DNA of 64,000 bases from NCBI RefSeq assembly GCF_030272615.1, contig NC_081407.1, positions 265,125,074-265,189,073 of the forward strand, written 5' to 3'. Position 1 is the first letter of the stretch; each line of letters starts with the position of its first letter. Shown here one piece after another: positions 42,741-55,182 of this stretch. This DNA is from Cryptomeria japonica (taxonomy: Eukaryota; Streptophyta; Pinopsida; Cupressales; Cupressaceae). Position numbers and translations under genes: made by a program. The notes beneath the pieces are model-generated. The model was given only the letters and a program-made list of their open reading frames with translations, searched no databases and was not told the DNA's origin.

Positions 42741-43740
42741 TGGAGGGAATAGTAATTTTATGCCTACTTGCTGCTGAAATTGTTATTCAAGCTATATGTT
42801 CTTCTTATATTGATGGAATAGCCACATGTTTTTCTTATATTGTGATTTTGTGAGTTGAATACTGCTTGATAGTTATTGTAGGCTTTGTATTGCGGTAAGT
42901 ATTGATTTATGCTTTGGGGATTTGCATACAAATCTCCAGATTCTATTCATAATATCTTGTTTGTTTAATCCAATTCCAAGTTTTGTGTTGTACTTGCACT
43001 TTTGAGTCTTTGCATTTAGCTAAAAAGCATGAGGCCATTAGCTATTGCAGGTGTTTACTTTCTAGAAAAATAATTTTTTTTTTCATGTCCTTGAGTAAAG
43101 TATTGATAATTCTTGTGCCCTCACCTGAGAACAAAAGACACGATTTCTTAAGTCTGTTTGCAATGCATGCTCAAAATCCTGAGATTCAATTTCTGCATAT
43201 TCTAGAATGCAAGAGGTTGTTTCCTTAACTTCATTTTTTTAAATCAATTTGTACTTACAAGGAAGCTTCTTCTATTTTGAAGAAAGGTTTATCCTTAACA
43301 CTGTTCCAGTTTGTGTTGTCCTGAAAGGGGCTAATTAAAACACTAACTTATTAGAAATTCAGATGCAAATTTGTAAACCACATTAAGTAACAATCAGAAC
43401 AAATTGTTGATGGAATTTAGCACTTTTATCTATTGAAAATCATTGGAACTAGTCTTAACTTCTATCTACATTAACACATCCAATCCAATACTCAAGCCTG
43501 TCTGTATTTTAATCTTGATGAGTTTCAGACTGCAAATATCACATAGAAGTTAAGAACCCAAAATTACAATAATTGTGCTTAATGATAATTTAGTCTAAAA
43601 GTACACATTAGTTCATATCCCTAGAGTATTGCGTGAAAAGGTTCCATATTCTACTTGAAAACATAAAAAAATTGCAGTTTGGCTTAGCTGGAGATTTTCT
43701 TTTTAGGACTAAATTTTTTTCAGAAAACGTTACTTTTTTA

Positions 43741-43960
43741 TGGGGATGGCCAGCCATCCCTAGGACGGTTAGGGGATGTGACAGATGTCACACCCATCCT
43801 CTTTTGTTTTATGGGACATCCCCAAGTTTCCGGGACATCCCTTGTGGTTTCTTGAAAATTGGGGATAGCCTGGGGACATACCCTAGGCATCCCCCCGTCC
43901 CTGGAATGTTTTGGAAACGGGGACACCCCAAAGAATGCTGGGGACGCATCTGTGGCTTTT
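43741..43960. repeat. GC-rich GGGGAC/ATCCCC-rich patch
   Basis: A compositional island in AT-rich DNA, with repeated GGGGATGGCCAGCCATCCC, GGGACATCCCC and CCGGGACATCCC words on both strands. It can fold on itself but no clear terminal repeats or target duplication were found. Open frames on both strands here come from this composition. A small related patch is at 47518-47620. Confidence 0.55.
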
Positions 43961-45343
43961 ACTGATCTGCTTCAGTCAACATATATCTGAGAAATTTGGT
44001 ATTTTGAATGAATGGATTATTGAATCTACAATGAACTCATCTCTGCCTCCCTACCTATAATCTTGCATCTCAGGGAACAGCATTGTCATTGAGGATTTTG
44101 AAGCCAGCCTCTTTGAATCTTTTGATGAGATGTTGATTTGAACGATTGCAGTTTACTGTTGAGTTTGTTGTCATATATAGTATTGTACTCATGTTCAATT
44201 TTGAACTTGTAAATCGTCCAATGCAAATTTTAAATTGTTGGGGTGCTTGGCATTTTAACTTTTAAGCAATGCCAGAAAAACCACACGGATCCCCAATTTC
44301 CATGCCAAAAATATTTCCTCCCTTGGAATGGAGCTGGAAACTTGAAATCTCGAGTGTTTCACTGTAACACAAATTTTCTCAGGGATTTGCTATCTTAGCA
44401 TGTTCAGAGGTTTCCACAATTGAATTTTATTTTTTATAGGCTGGATCAATCTCCACATTAAAAGCAGAAAGGGAAAAAACCTAAGGAAATAATAGGAAAT
44501 ATAAACAGTGTTGGGTATTCTTAGCACCAGGAAGGATTTTGATATATCAAGACACATTTAGTTATTTATTCGTACTGTAGTCTTTGTTTTTATTATTTTA
44601 GTGTTCAAGTAATTTTTCCTATAAAGATTGTGTTTTCCCGTTTCCTATCATTTTGAAAGAGCCATTTCTGAAACACATGCCATTTTCATAGTGTACTTTG
44701 TATGTTTTGGATGTCAGATTTGAAGGAAAGACGCATTGTACAGTGTTTATTAGTTTTCATAGTAGTGATGCTACCTCTGTTAATATAAGCCAGATGTTGG
44801 AATTTAAAAAAGCATTGTTTTATTGCTATTTCTATTGTCATAAGATGTGAGTATTTTTGTAGTGGTTATTATTGGGTGGCCAACATGTCAGATTTACAAG
44901 TTTTGGAATTATGATTGGCTGAAGGAGGCTGGATAGGCTAGCTGTCCATTTGGAATCTATAAATAATCAAATTGTCTTATTTATTCTGTCCATGTGTAAC
45001 AACAGGTTTTGTAGTTAAAATATGAATAGTAACCTGCATTTATCGATGCTACTCTATCCTCGAATACATGTCAGAAGAATTTGCATAGTAAGTTTTCATT
45101 ATGTTTTTTGTTTCATTAGTGAAATGTGATTGGCAATAAATAGTTTTGAATAGGCTTCAAGTATTGAAGAGATGACATGTATTCAAAGGGGGAAATTTCA
45201 ATTCTCTGCTATATAGTAGTGTAAAATTATGTTTCTTTTACCAAAGATTTATGACTTGCATTCTTGTTAATGGAATTTTTAAGAGGACATAAATTTGCCT
45301 TTAGTTTTGGACGAGTTGACAGACTAAAATGTTATTATTACAG

Positions 45344-48300
45344 ATCGTTCTGATCGGTCAGGTTCCTTTCCAAATGATAATGGAGAAAAGGATGGATCTA
45401 TTTCCAACATGGCATCCTTTGATCGTGTTGGTCTTTCAGTGACAAACATTAGCAGCAGCAACAATGCTGAATCTCTGAGTACTGGAATCGTCACAGTACA
45501 AGGATGTAGTAACAGTGAAGTGGCCAAGATGTTAAATGATCGTAAGTGTAACTGCCCTCAGCATATGCTCAGTGGTATTTTAGCTTATGGAAATATAATG
45601 GACTAACAAAATGAAGAAGAAAAGTGTCAGGTCTTGATTTTGTCATTTTGCCCATCTTTGTCATTAGGTGGGTGGCATCCTGTTCCAGGATTTTATTTGT
45701 CTAGTCTGGCATATTCTTCATAGATTTTTATTGTCTTTCTGGTTTGTGTGTGCAATTCTTGTTTTTGCCACGAGGTGTAAATTAACTGTGTTTTAATGCA
45801 GTTAGTTTAATTACTAAGTTAGTAGGTTAGCTACAACTGATAAGTTTGGATGGGGTGTAAATTCACTTTAAGTTTATATTGATGTGGTTAGTTTAGTTAC
45901 TCAGTAGTAGTTAGCTATCATATTTAAATTTGACTGGCTGTCTTCTGCCATCAAAATTTTTTCCCCTTCTCTTTCTAGTTTATACTAATAATGTGTATTC
46001 TTCATTTGCAATTTCTATTTCTTTTGATTGGTCTCGTTTTCCCTACTATTATAAAGAGCACCATAAGGTTTTGTAGACAACTTTTTATTTGAACATGGAT
46101 AGAACACTAAAATGATACACATTTATAACTTAAAAGTTTTTATCTATTTAGATCTTATAAAGTAAACACAATTATTTAATTGTTATCTTAATTTGAAAGT
46201 ACCTCCTCAATATATGCCATTTGATTTCAGGCTGGGCTGCTGTAATGCATTCTTACAATGATCCCTCACTGGATGCAGCAGGTACGTTTACTAGTATCTG
46301 AACCTTCTGCATGCATCAGAGGGACTAAAGAAATAGCAATTTTACATGAATTTTGTGTTCTGTTTAATGGATAAGCATTTCTAAGTCTTGAAATTTAGTT
46401 GTCTTTTTCTTGCAATTTTCCCTTATGTGTCTGGCTAACACCATAATTTCACATCTGTAAAGAGTTGATTGATGTCACCAGGTTGCCCTTGTCTGCAGCA
46501 GTTATCGATAAATTGTTTGTTTATTTGATCACTTGAAAAATTTAGGACAATTCTTTTTATGTGGGCTAAAAGGATTATTATGTTTCTTGACTAGTAAAAT
46601 GCATGGCTACATCTTTATATGCTGACAATTTTATAATGAATCTTATAGCAGGTGGGATTTAGGAATTTCATAAATTGAAAAACATAGTCAGATTAGCTGC
46701 AGATTCTGATGATTATTTACGAACACTGAATTTTAATTCTCAAAATCTATGTTCTACAACCAGTCACAAGAAATTTATTGCAAATAGCTTATGCAAGATG
46801 GGGGAGAAATTGGATTCTTGCCACGGTGGCATTTTATTGTTCTTGTTTATGATTACTTCATTTTTATCTGTTCTACCTGTGATTTTGCTGATACATGAAA
46901 ATTAAGCCTAATAAGTGATATGTAGTTGCTCAGATCTTGTCTAGACCTTCTAACATATCTGAATCCTAAGGCGTGAAAACAAAGATGAGAATTTAAGACT
47001 TCTGTACTGAACATACCTTAGATTCACGTGAATAGAAACTACCTACAACCTCAGTATAAAAATGGGATGTTAGCTGTGGACCATGTTTGACTGAAGGTGT
47101 AAAAGGCATTATTACCAGGGTCTGTTGGTTTATGGAGATATGTGTGTATAAAATCCAAATCATTAAGACCCAATTGATTTAGCAAGCCAGACAAAATGAG
47201 CAAGACCATTGGCATCAATTGATACAGTTTCTTATCAAATGGCTAGGCATTTAAAATAACTGAAAGAGTACATGCCCCTTGGAAACCAATATAAAATTAA
47301 TCTTAATGCAGTCCATATATCAACCAAAATCCTCATACATCGGTGGTTGTATATAATACAGAACAACCAAAACTTTAACATAAAGAAGGGATGGGAATTC
47401 CTCGTATTGTATATTAATATATTATCTTTGTTCAAATTTCCTTCAGGATTGGGGTTTAAACATTAAAGCATTACTTTTCTGCTGAAATCTTGCTACAACA
47501 GCATTGCTGAGATATTTGATGTCCCTGAGACTTGGAAATGGGGACAAAACATCCCTGCCATCCGCCAATCATGGTTTGTAGAGGGGCACGTCCTGTTCAG
47601 GGAAAGTCTCAGGGATGACTGTGAGTTCCCCTACACCAACAGGCCACCAAATTATTTATTTTTTAAAAACATGTCAAGAAAAAACTAAGTATACTTTTTG
47701 GTGATATACTTCTGCAATTGAGCAGATCTCTTTCTCTCTCTTATATGTTAGTTCTTTGCCTCTTGCAATGCATTATCACTTCCTTAACACTCAACTTCTA
47801 TTGCAAACAATGACCTAAATTTCCCTTATACTACTATGTCAGGTTTATCAATAATGGCATACATTTAGCACTATGTGCTCTTTAACAGCTACGAAGAGAA
47901 TTATGACAAATTTACAATAATTATAACCTCAGTTACCGGTTCTTGCCAAAAATGGCCGGGTCCTGGTCCTGGTTCATGCCTGGTCCTGGTCCGAGCCTGG
48001 TTAGACCTGGGTCCCACCCGGGTCCTGCCCAGGTGGCTGGGCAGGACCGGATCCACAGGGAACCCAGCCACCTGGGCAGGACCCGGGTGGGACCCAGGTC
48101 TAACCAGGGAGGACCCGGGTGAACCCAAACCCGTGGGTTCCCAAAACCGGGGCCCACAGGTTAGAAAACAAAGAAAAACAATTAAAAAACAAATTTTTTA
48201 ATCTTATTTTAACATTTTGAAACTTGAATCAGTTGAAACTTGAAACTTGAATATTATATTTTTTGCAAATTATGAATATGATATTACATTTATTATTTAC

Positions 48301-51288
48301 GATATATCAATATCAGAATATTTATTGGCATTGGCAATTATGGATTTAATTTTTATGATTTATCTGTTATCATTTATGTATCATTGTATGGGAAAGTTAC
48401 ATTGTATGTTTCATATTTGTATTTTTGAAACTTTGAACTGTGAACATATATAATTTTGATTTTTGAAGTTTGAACATATATATATGTACGGGTATGGACG
48501 AACCCGTACCCGTACCAAAAAAAAAAAAAAAATTTGCCGAATCCGCGAATCCGTACCTGAATCCGAACCGGTAACTTAGATTATAACAACACAGCTCATA
48601 CCACTATAAATGCAAATAGAAGCAACAGGCAACAATAGAATGATAATTCAATACTTCAAAAGGGTTGGATTTTTGATGATTTTTTTTCAAAATAATATGT
48701 TAATTAACTTAATTAAAATAAGTTCGGCATTTAGATGAACCCTAGTTTACTTGGTGCACAATTATAATTAAAGAGCACATAGGGACCTTCTAAGCTGCCT
48801 ACACAATTATGTCAATGGATTCTGTTAACTTGTTAAGTACTAATTACTATATTATATTATATTTGATTTATATTGCAATTTCTTATACTTTTTTTATGAG
48901 CAAATTTATCAAGTACCATATATGTTATATAATATATTTGCACTGCCATAACCCCATCATCTCCAGATTTTGGTCTATAGTTGCTAGGAAACTCTAGTAG
49001 ATGAAGGATTGTGTCCCCTTGCCCTTCTCTATACCCACAATTTTTGGTAACTACATTTATATATAAGATAGTGTAATGTCCCCGTTTTCGGATTCTCTAG
49101 CAATGTAGTTGTTGCTGACATTTTGGGTTTGTGTCAGCATGATCCAAGGGGTGTTTTGGTATTTCCAATGAGCTCAAATGGTTTAGAGGAGTTAAATGAT
49201 GCTTTCAGATGTTATTTTCGGCTTCCGGTTTGGGCTCCAAGATTCTTGGAGAGAGCGTCTATTTTTAGTAAGTCACCCAGTCGAGCTCGTTTATCATCTT
49301 TGATCATCGGGATCACTCTTGAGCTGCCAGATTTTGATTCTGATGCTTTTCGGCCATTTTCGCAAGTCAGGTGTACTATTTTAATTAAAATTGTTTAATG
49401 AGCACCTTAGTGTTATAGTTCGTTGGAACCTTGATGAGAAGTTTTAAATCTTAAACAGGGACCTTGTGTGTCAAATTATCATTGTATTAACGAAAAGGTC
49501 ATTTTTTGAGCAACAAGGGAGTTCAAATTAATAAAGTGACTTTATTATAATGTATACTTTAAATTATAACATAAAGTTGCTCTTGAAGGGGAAATGAAAT
49601 GAAAGAACTAAAATAAACTATTTCTTTCAAAAAGGGAAAAGGCTATCATAAAAGGAGCAGAAAGGGAATTGGAATTCATTCTAGAGTTTATGAGTTTTTA
49701 TTTGTTTTGGAGAGCTATCTCTGGATCATCTTCTAGGACAAAAACCCTTGGAGATATTGGGTGACTTGGACAAAAACCCAGGATCACTTAGGGAGGGATT
49801 CATCACGGAATTCCATTGGAGCTAAGTGACTTGAAGTCTTAGGGTTTCAAACCCTAATCTTGATGCCATTCATAGAGGAAGGTAGCGACTTGGTCAAAGG
49901 AGGGTTTATATGCGTATGTTGGCTGCTAGGGTTTGGTTGACAATTGGATTTTCAGAGAAGACCTTTGGAACAGTCCTCCTACATTTGGATCAGTGTTTTC
50001 ATCCCTTTTTGGGACAGCCTTGCGCATCTCACTTCAGCAAATCCTAGCACTGCCATTAGGAGATATTTTTGGAGCTGATTTGTAAGTCATTTGATTGTAA
50101 TACGTCTTTCTTGTTTCGAGGGATGGGTTCGCCCAGCTAGGGTGTGTTTATCAACATCTTTTGGCATACTTCATGAGACTTGAAGGTCTGAAATATATAA
50201 CAACATTATTCTGAGTTTGATTCTGCAAATAAGGTCTGCATTTTACATTTTCCTGCATGGTTATAAGTCTGATTTTTAGTAGCAACCTGTATATTTCCAG
50301 GAATCAGATTTTATGCATGATATTAGTGGCTGAGATAATTATGCATGGTATTTCTGAAGATTCTGAGCATTATAAGTTTGATATAATTACACAGGTCTGC
50401 AAGTAGAGTCAGATATTCACATTATTGGTTTGTAATCTGCATATATGTTATTTCTGCAGTCACTGTTATTTCATTATATTTATGTTCTCTCTTAGAATAT
50501 TGTGAGGGCAACAATGTTTCCATGAAATATGAAAGGTTGTTGATTGTGGACAGCATAATATTAATTTTCTATGCATTTTTATCTGAATTGGCAATAGTCA
50601 TAAACACCAAAACATAAACTATAATCAGAAATCAGATAGCAGTGGGTTGTGTGTCAAGCGTTTGATGAATTGTCCAACATCTAAAATTGAGAAAATTAGT
50701 CCGAATTTAGCAGGGGTCCTTACAGATAGGCATACCATTATTTATTTACTCATGTATCCTAATTTTAATGGTGTTCCCATCCGCATACAGCTACATATAT
50801 CCCCATGTCTCAAGGGAACTATAATAATTACTGTATCACATAATGCTTGGTTTTGATTCTTTGAAGAATCTAAATATTTGGGCATAAAATGTTAAGGGCA
50901 ACCTTTTTCCCTGTATCTGGTGTTTCAAAGGCATAATATTGGGCCTCATGTATAAATTTTTTTTTAATCCAGAGAAACCAGTTGTTTACTCTAGTTCTGG
51001 AGGAGGGCCAGGTTGGGGATCTTCAAAGCTTGCTTACCAAGTAAGAGTTCTGCACATTCTGTGTATTTTATTGTGTATTTTTTTTCATTTTAGTGTTGCT
51101 CTAAGGCCTGGCATTTAATGTTTTGGAAAGTTTGAGCTCCAGCTTAGACATTTGAATATTGGCTTTTAATTATGTGAGGTATTTTGTTACTTTTGCAGTC
51201 ATCTGTTACGGATTTCATGGCAGAGATGTCACAAGCAATACGCAGGGCAAATATTAATCAAGTCAATGCAAGTAGTCTTCCAAAGTAG
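45344..51288 (+). CDS. 3' part of a host gene, four exons, product not identified
   Basis: Exons 45344-45541, 46231-46281, 50973-51040 and 51199-51288. Each intron starts GT and ends AG (GTAAGT, GTACGT, GTAAGA donors; TTGATTTCAG, TTTTTAATCCAG, TTTTGCAG acceptors). Reading phases agree across all three junctions, and the last exon ends at TAG 51286. The visible protein is about 134 residues: Ser/Asn-rich start (SGSFPNDNGEKDGSISN), then GIVTVQGCSNSEVAKMLND, RWAAVMHSYNDPSLDAAEKP, VVYSSSGGGPGWGSSKLAYQ, and a helical end, DFMAEMSQAIRRANINQ. I do not recognise the family. Exon 45344 begins in mid-codon, so earlier exons lie to the left, possibly beyond the transposon stack. The 4.7-kb third intron contains a MITE and a solo LTR. 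Confidence 0.85.
47928..48579. mobile_element. hAT-like MITE (652 bp) with 8-bp target duplication
   Basis: Terminal inverted repeats CTCAGTTACCGGTTC (47928-47942) and, on the other strand, CTAAGTTACCGGTTC (48565-48579) match at 14 of 15 bases. A perfect 8-bp duplication ATTATAAC flanks it (47920-47927 and 48580-48587). Eight-base duplications are typical of hAT elements, though the terminal CT is not the usual hAT CA. No transposase. The left third is GC-rich with a long hairpin; the middle is AT-rich; a run of A lies near 48515-48532, followed by repeated AATCCG words. It sits in the third host-gene intron, and GGTCCTGG direct repeats are at 47958-47990. Confidence 0.82.
47996..48108. repeat. 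Perfect 46-bp inverted repeat (hairpin) in the MITE
   Basis: The left arm 47996-48041 is exactly the reverse complement of the right arm 48063-48108, with a 21-base spacer. The arms are GC-rich (CCCACCCGGGTCCTGCCCAG in the left arm). RNA from either strand would fold into a long stem. Confidence 0.93.
49072..50724 (+). mobile_element. Solo LTR (1653 bp) with GATAG target duplication, in a host intron
   Basis: Begins TGTAATGTCCCC and ends GGGGTCCTTACA, so the ends are imperfect inverted repeats. GATAG flanks it at 49067-49071 and 50725-50729. No coding motifs or primer site. The start matches that of the outer Ty3/gypsy LTR (TGTAATGTCCCC), suggesting a Ty3-type family. Its 3' half is related to 53103-53793, which has a poly(A) signal on the plus strand and supports plus orientation. 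Confidence 0.88.
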
Positions 51289-51313
51289 AGAGATTAGTCA
51301 TAGAGTAATTATT

Positions 51314-51319
51314 AATAAA
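51314..51319 (+). terminator. Poly(A) signal of the host gene
   Basis: AATAAA 26 bases after the stop codon, followed by AT-rich sequence. It is close to the stop, so a more distal signal may be used. Confidence 0.4.
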
Positions 51320-51321
51320 AA

Positions 51322-52169
51322 TGTACTTCGTTGCAAGTTGATTAATATGTGAATAGGAGGATTAAGAGTTAGTGGGGTAAGATAACTATCAAAGTAAGAT
51401 TATGGTAATGCATACACACAGAATTTTCTATAATTTGTTATTAAATCTGATTGCAAAACGAGACTGCATATTACTGAATTCTTGAGGAAATTATTAGATT
51501 TATTTTTGTTTTAATTCATACTTTCTTCACTTGTAAACGTTCTGGATGTTCTTATACCACAGTAGATTATTAATCTTAACATCTGTAAATAAAACCGTTT
51601 TTCTTAACAGATCCTATTAATGATTTCGAACTGTCCACATTGCATAGCAGAATGCTTTGATATTTGTAAACTTAAAAGATGGATTGGGACATCTATCTTA
51701 TTGCTTTCAATTTTCTGTATTTAAAGTGCACTCGTTATGTTAGAGCTTGTATACTGGTCAGAGAAGCTTCTGTTTTAGATCATTTGAAGTTTGAACTGTG
51801 AAAAAGCTTTGATTTTGTTTTTACCCTGTAAGTTGGGGAATTTAAATTATAAAATAACATTTCAAAACAGATATGTAGAATTCAGGCCACTCATCTGCTT
51901 TGGTCTCTTAAATGTCATTATTGGGAGACCTAAACTGGTATATATTCGTGGGCAATGCACACAATATGTTGGCGTTTATTTTGGGCTTGTTGGGATATAA
52001 CATCTATCAATTGTTTATTTTGTGATAAAACAGGGGATGCTCTCTGTTCTTTCTGGTTAAAATTATTGGACGTTTTTGATTAGGAAAAGCAGGAAACAAA
52101 GGTCCTGACCTTTTACAAAAGCTGCCATAAGTCAAGACAAATCATGCCCCACATTGGCCAGAAACAACA
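51322..52169. other. Host gene 3' flank
   Basis: AT-rich; probably 3' untranslated and intergenic sequence. Nothing else recognised. Confidence 0.4.
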
Positions 52170-53102
52170 TTATAACAGTACTCCAAAGTAGTGAGGTACA
52201 GTTGCAGCGAAGCTACTGATAACAATTACAAACAATAGAAAGAGCTGGGACTGCAGGGGTCCACCTGAGACAATGTTAAGCCTTGTATGAGTTGGTCTCT
52301 CATCCAACACTAAAGCATGGGTTTGGGATAATAATTTAGAAAGACCTTTCCTCCTCCTAACAACAATCCATGAGGGAGAGGGAGGGGGGGCATGGGGATT
52401 CCCCCATAGAGAGCTCATCAGTGTGCAAAAAAAGAGCAATAGAATGGTGACCTTCCACCACACGCATAATCTGGAGCTGAAGACAAAGCAGGCTGTGAGA
52501 TCAAGGCAAGAGGTTCCCCAATAGGGCCCGAAGGGCATGTTAGGGCCACACTAGAAGCTAAGGAAGCATCATTGACTTGAGAGGAGCTCTCCGATGGAGG
52601 ATTGGGGGGTATGAATAGTTTAGTGATCTTCATTAGTGTCGTCCACCATGTAGTAGTGCCCTTCTAACGAGAGAGGACAATTTGTAGCTAGGGGACCAAT
52701 GGAGAATCAATGTCTGTGTTTGAAAGGGAGACCCTCATAATTAAAAGTTTGAGTGTAAGGCCTTTCCCCAACTATCAAAACCACATCCTCGTGAAGAGGT
52801 TTGGCGATGTAAATTTTCATCAGAATGGGAGCAAAAGTAGAGTGCCCCATGTAGGAAGTGGTATGATCAACCTTCAAAAAGCGACCAATATAGTTGCTTA
52901 TGGCTTCATAACAAGAAACCTTCCAAAATTGGAGGGGAAGATTCAGAAGTCTAACACACATCGAACACATGTTTAGAGGTTTAGTAAGAGGGTTAAAGGA
53001 AGTTGACCAAGGCTTTAAGGAGAGAGAGTGCTCTCCCCAAGACCACAACTTATGATGCAACATCATCTCTATGTCCTCAAAAGAAGTAAAAGATAGCCAT
53101 TT
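52170..53102 (-). pseudogene. LINE ORF1, DUF4283-like domain and C-terminal part
   Basis: The minus strand encodes LSFTSFEDIEMMLHHKLWSW, then LKPWSTSFNPLTKPLNMCSM, VRLLNLPLQFWKVSCYEAIS, NYIGRFLKVDH and QTFNYEGLPFKHRH (53090-52707), the order found in the DUF4283 domain of plant L1-type LINE ORF1. This protein binds the element RNA. The expected CCHC knuckle after FKHRH is not readable. The C-terminal stretch (52633-52170) is Pro/Ser-rich with SWIVVRRRKGLSKLL, like ORF1 tails, but shifts frame. The N-terminal piece is at 53794-54284, beyond an LTR fragment. No ORF2 was found to the left. Confidence 0.75.
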
Positions 53103-53793
53103 TCAAGGACGAAAGCCCTTGGGAATTTGTGGGTTGGACGGAAACCCAACTCCACGTAGAGAGGTGGATTCATTCAGAATTCATTTTGGGGCTTATTTGC
53201 AGTGACATGAACAGTGTCGTGAACAGTGCATGAACAGTACTGTACAGTGACGTGAACAGTGCTTGCAGCAGGTTTAGATTTGTTTGAGCAAGGGTTTGCT
53301 AGTATTTCACTGCTAAGTTGTGCTAGGGTTTGGAGGAGATTTTAGAGAGTTGGGCATCACCAAATTGCAAGCAACTTTGTATTTCAAACCTTCCAGTTTC
53401 TACAGAAATCTCAGACTCATTGGAGTCCAAATTTGAGTTTGTTTCATCATCATATGGTCTTCTACATTGCTCATCTCATTGCCATTGGAGTTATGCATCA
53501 TCCGGTATGTTGTAATTGTTGAACACTCAAATACTTAGGGTTTGTACTTGCTGTTACAGTCTGATAATTACCTGATTTATTTGTAATCAGACCTATTATT
53601 TCACCAATAAAGGGTTCTTCGGTATTGTTGAGTTGTTTGTTATGTTCTCTCTTATTTGGTACATGTAATTGCAACACAATCAATCCAAAATTCAAACAAC
53701 AGAACTCAGAAATTTAGATTAAACCCAGAAAAATGAGAATTTAGAGGTTTGCATGCCTAAAAATTAAGGGCTGAATTAGTAGGGGGTCTTACA
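53103..53793 (+). repeat. LTR 3' fragment inserted in LINE ORF1
   Basis: Related to the 3' part of the solo LTR at 49072-50724: it shares GGAC(G/A)AAA(G/A)CCCTTGG, CGGAATTC-like text, ATGTTCTCTCTTA, and the end GGGGGTCTTACA. A poly(A) signal, CCAATAAAGGG, at about 53605 is on the plus strand. The left end is truncated and no target duplication is visible. Confidence 0.7.
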
Positions 53794-54284
53794 GAATTTT
53801 CTCCATCAAAGGTCGAGTAGCATCAACACCTGCATTTGCAATATTAGCAAAGCTCCTATGACCAGTAGGAGGCTTTGCCCTATTATTAAGAGTGGCAACA
53901 ATTGCAAGACGAACCTTGGGCGTCAGCATTGTAGCAAGGGAGGTGCCAATACAAAACACAATAACAACAGTTGAGTCATTAAACCAAAAAATATATGGTG
54001 CACTTGCAGCATAAACATACAAACCCTTTGATAGGCGATGCCTTTCCTGCAACAGACCATGCACCAGCAATGATAAAGAAATAGATCAGATGATCCTGTA
54101 ATAGACAACACAACAGGCATACCCACAACAGTCGGAACGAAAGTAATAGATGGCCCAGAGACTAACAGTGCACTCACACCAGAATGCACATCGCTAGTTG
54201 AGGAGACACAACACCAGACACAGAGGAACCATGAATCCTTGCAACAAGCAACAAATGGGTGGGAATACAAGTAGGAGAGTCCAT
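53794..54284 (-). pseudogene. LINE ORF1 N-terminal part
   Basis: Starts at ATG 54284 on the minus strand (MDSPTCIPTHLLLV). It is Ser/Val-rich for about 70 residues, then a frame change leads to RAKPPTGHRSFANIANAG, typical of the RSFA segment that precedes the DUF4283 domain in plant LINE ORF1. It ends at MEKIL where the LTR fragment begins. About 40-60 residues are missing between this piece and 53102, so the LTR event removed sequence. Assignment to the same LINE as 52170-53102 is inferred from order and orientation. Confidence 0.55.
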
Positions 54285-55182
54285 TTCAAAGGGAACCTGG
54301 ATTGTTTTTAGCATTTGCATCTATGCATTGTTCAGTTTATCCAACAAATTTTGAGTTATCTAAGTGTTCTTTTAATAATCATTTTCTATTTATTGTGCAA
54401 AAAGCTTTAGTGACCCTACATTGCCAGTGTTATTATGGTACGTATGGGTTGAATCATTAATGACTGGTTATACACTTGTATTGTGACAGACAAATCAATA
54501 GGTGAAATGCAAGTAAAGTCACATGTAAAAGAATCTTAATGTTTGAATGGACTCTAGAAGAGGGGTCTAAAGGTTGCAGTGATAGTGGATTCATCCAGTT
54601 TTAAAGAATCTTTGTTTTATGTAGTTGTCTTAAAGAAAAACGATTCATGTTCACTGGACAATATATGAGGCAGCCAAGGTAAAAAGAAAATGTATGAGCT
54701 TGCCCTAATCCCTTATGAATATTATGGAATTGTGACATTGATGTAATATAATGTTTGTTAGAGAGAGAACATGAACATGTGAACAATGACGTTGGTTAGG
54801 AATATCAATGAACCTATGCACAGAGAAGAAATGTCCATCGAATCTAGAAAGAAATAATAATACAAAACTTGTTAAGGAAAAGGTAAAACAAAGATAATGA
54901 TCATTGTTAGTATTAAAGCAATTATTTCCAATTAAGTAAAATATTTTATGCTGGTAATTAACTCTAATTCCTATCTGAGCGTTTTATTAGAACAGAAATG
55001 TTAGGTACTGCTAAGTACTGTTACATAATGGGGAGATCATAAAGTATACGATACATATTCAATATAAATAAGGGAGTTTTAAGATAGGTGGAAGGCTATG
55101 AAACTTGCAAATAGCTGTAAGCAGTTGGAAATATACAATGATAACAGTACACAAGTTAATTGTGGTTTTTTAGAATGTGTAA

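Larger units (their letters stand above)
38304..45343. other. AT-rich DNA between the transposon stack and the host gene
   Basis: No exon could be supported here, although it probably includes intron or upstream sequence of the host gene. A promoter-like ACTATATAAGG (39510-39520) in text resembling LTRs suggests decayed retroelements at 39000-42000. Repeats are listed separately. Open frames at 42363-42587 and 42983-43228 have no convincing splice context. Confidence 0.45.

Noticed and set aside
42363-43228. Extra upstream exons of the host gene
   Set aside because: Open frames exist but no acceptor-donor pair in matching phase could be found.
47996-48108. Hairpin as a tRNA or classical microRNA gene
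   Set aside because: A perfect 46-bp stem without cloverleaf or bulges lies inside a MITE; a transposon-derived structure explains it better.
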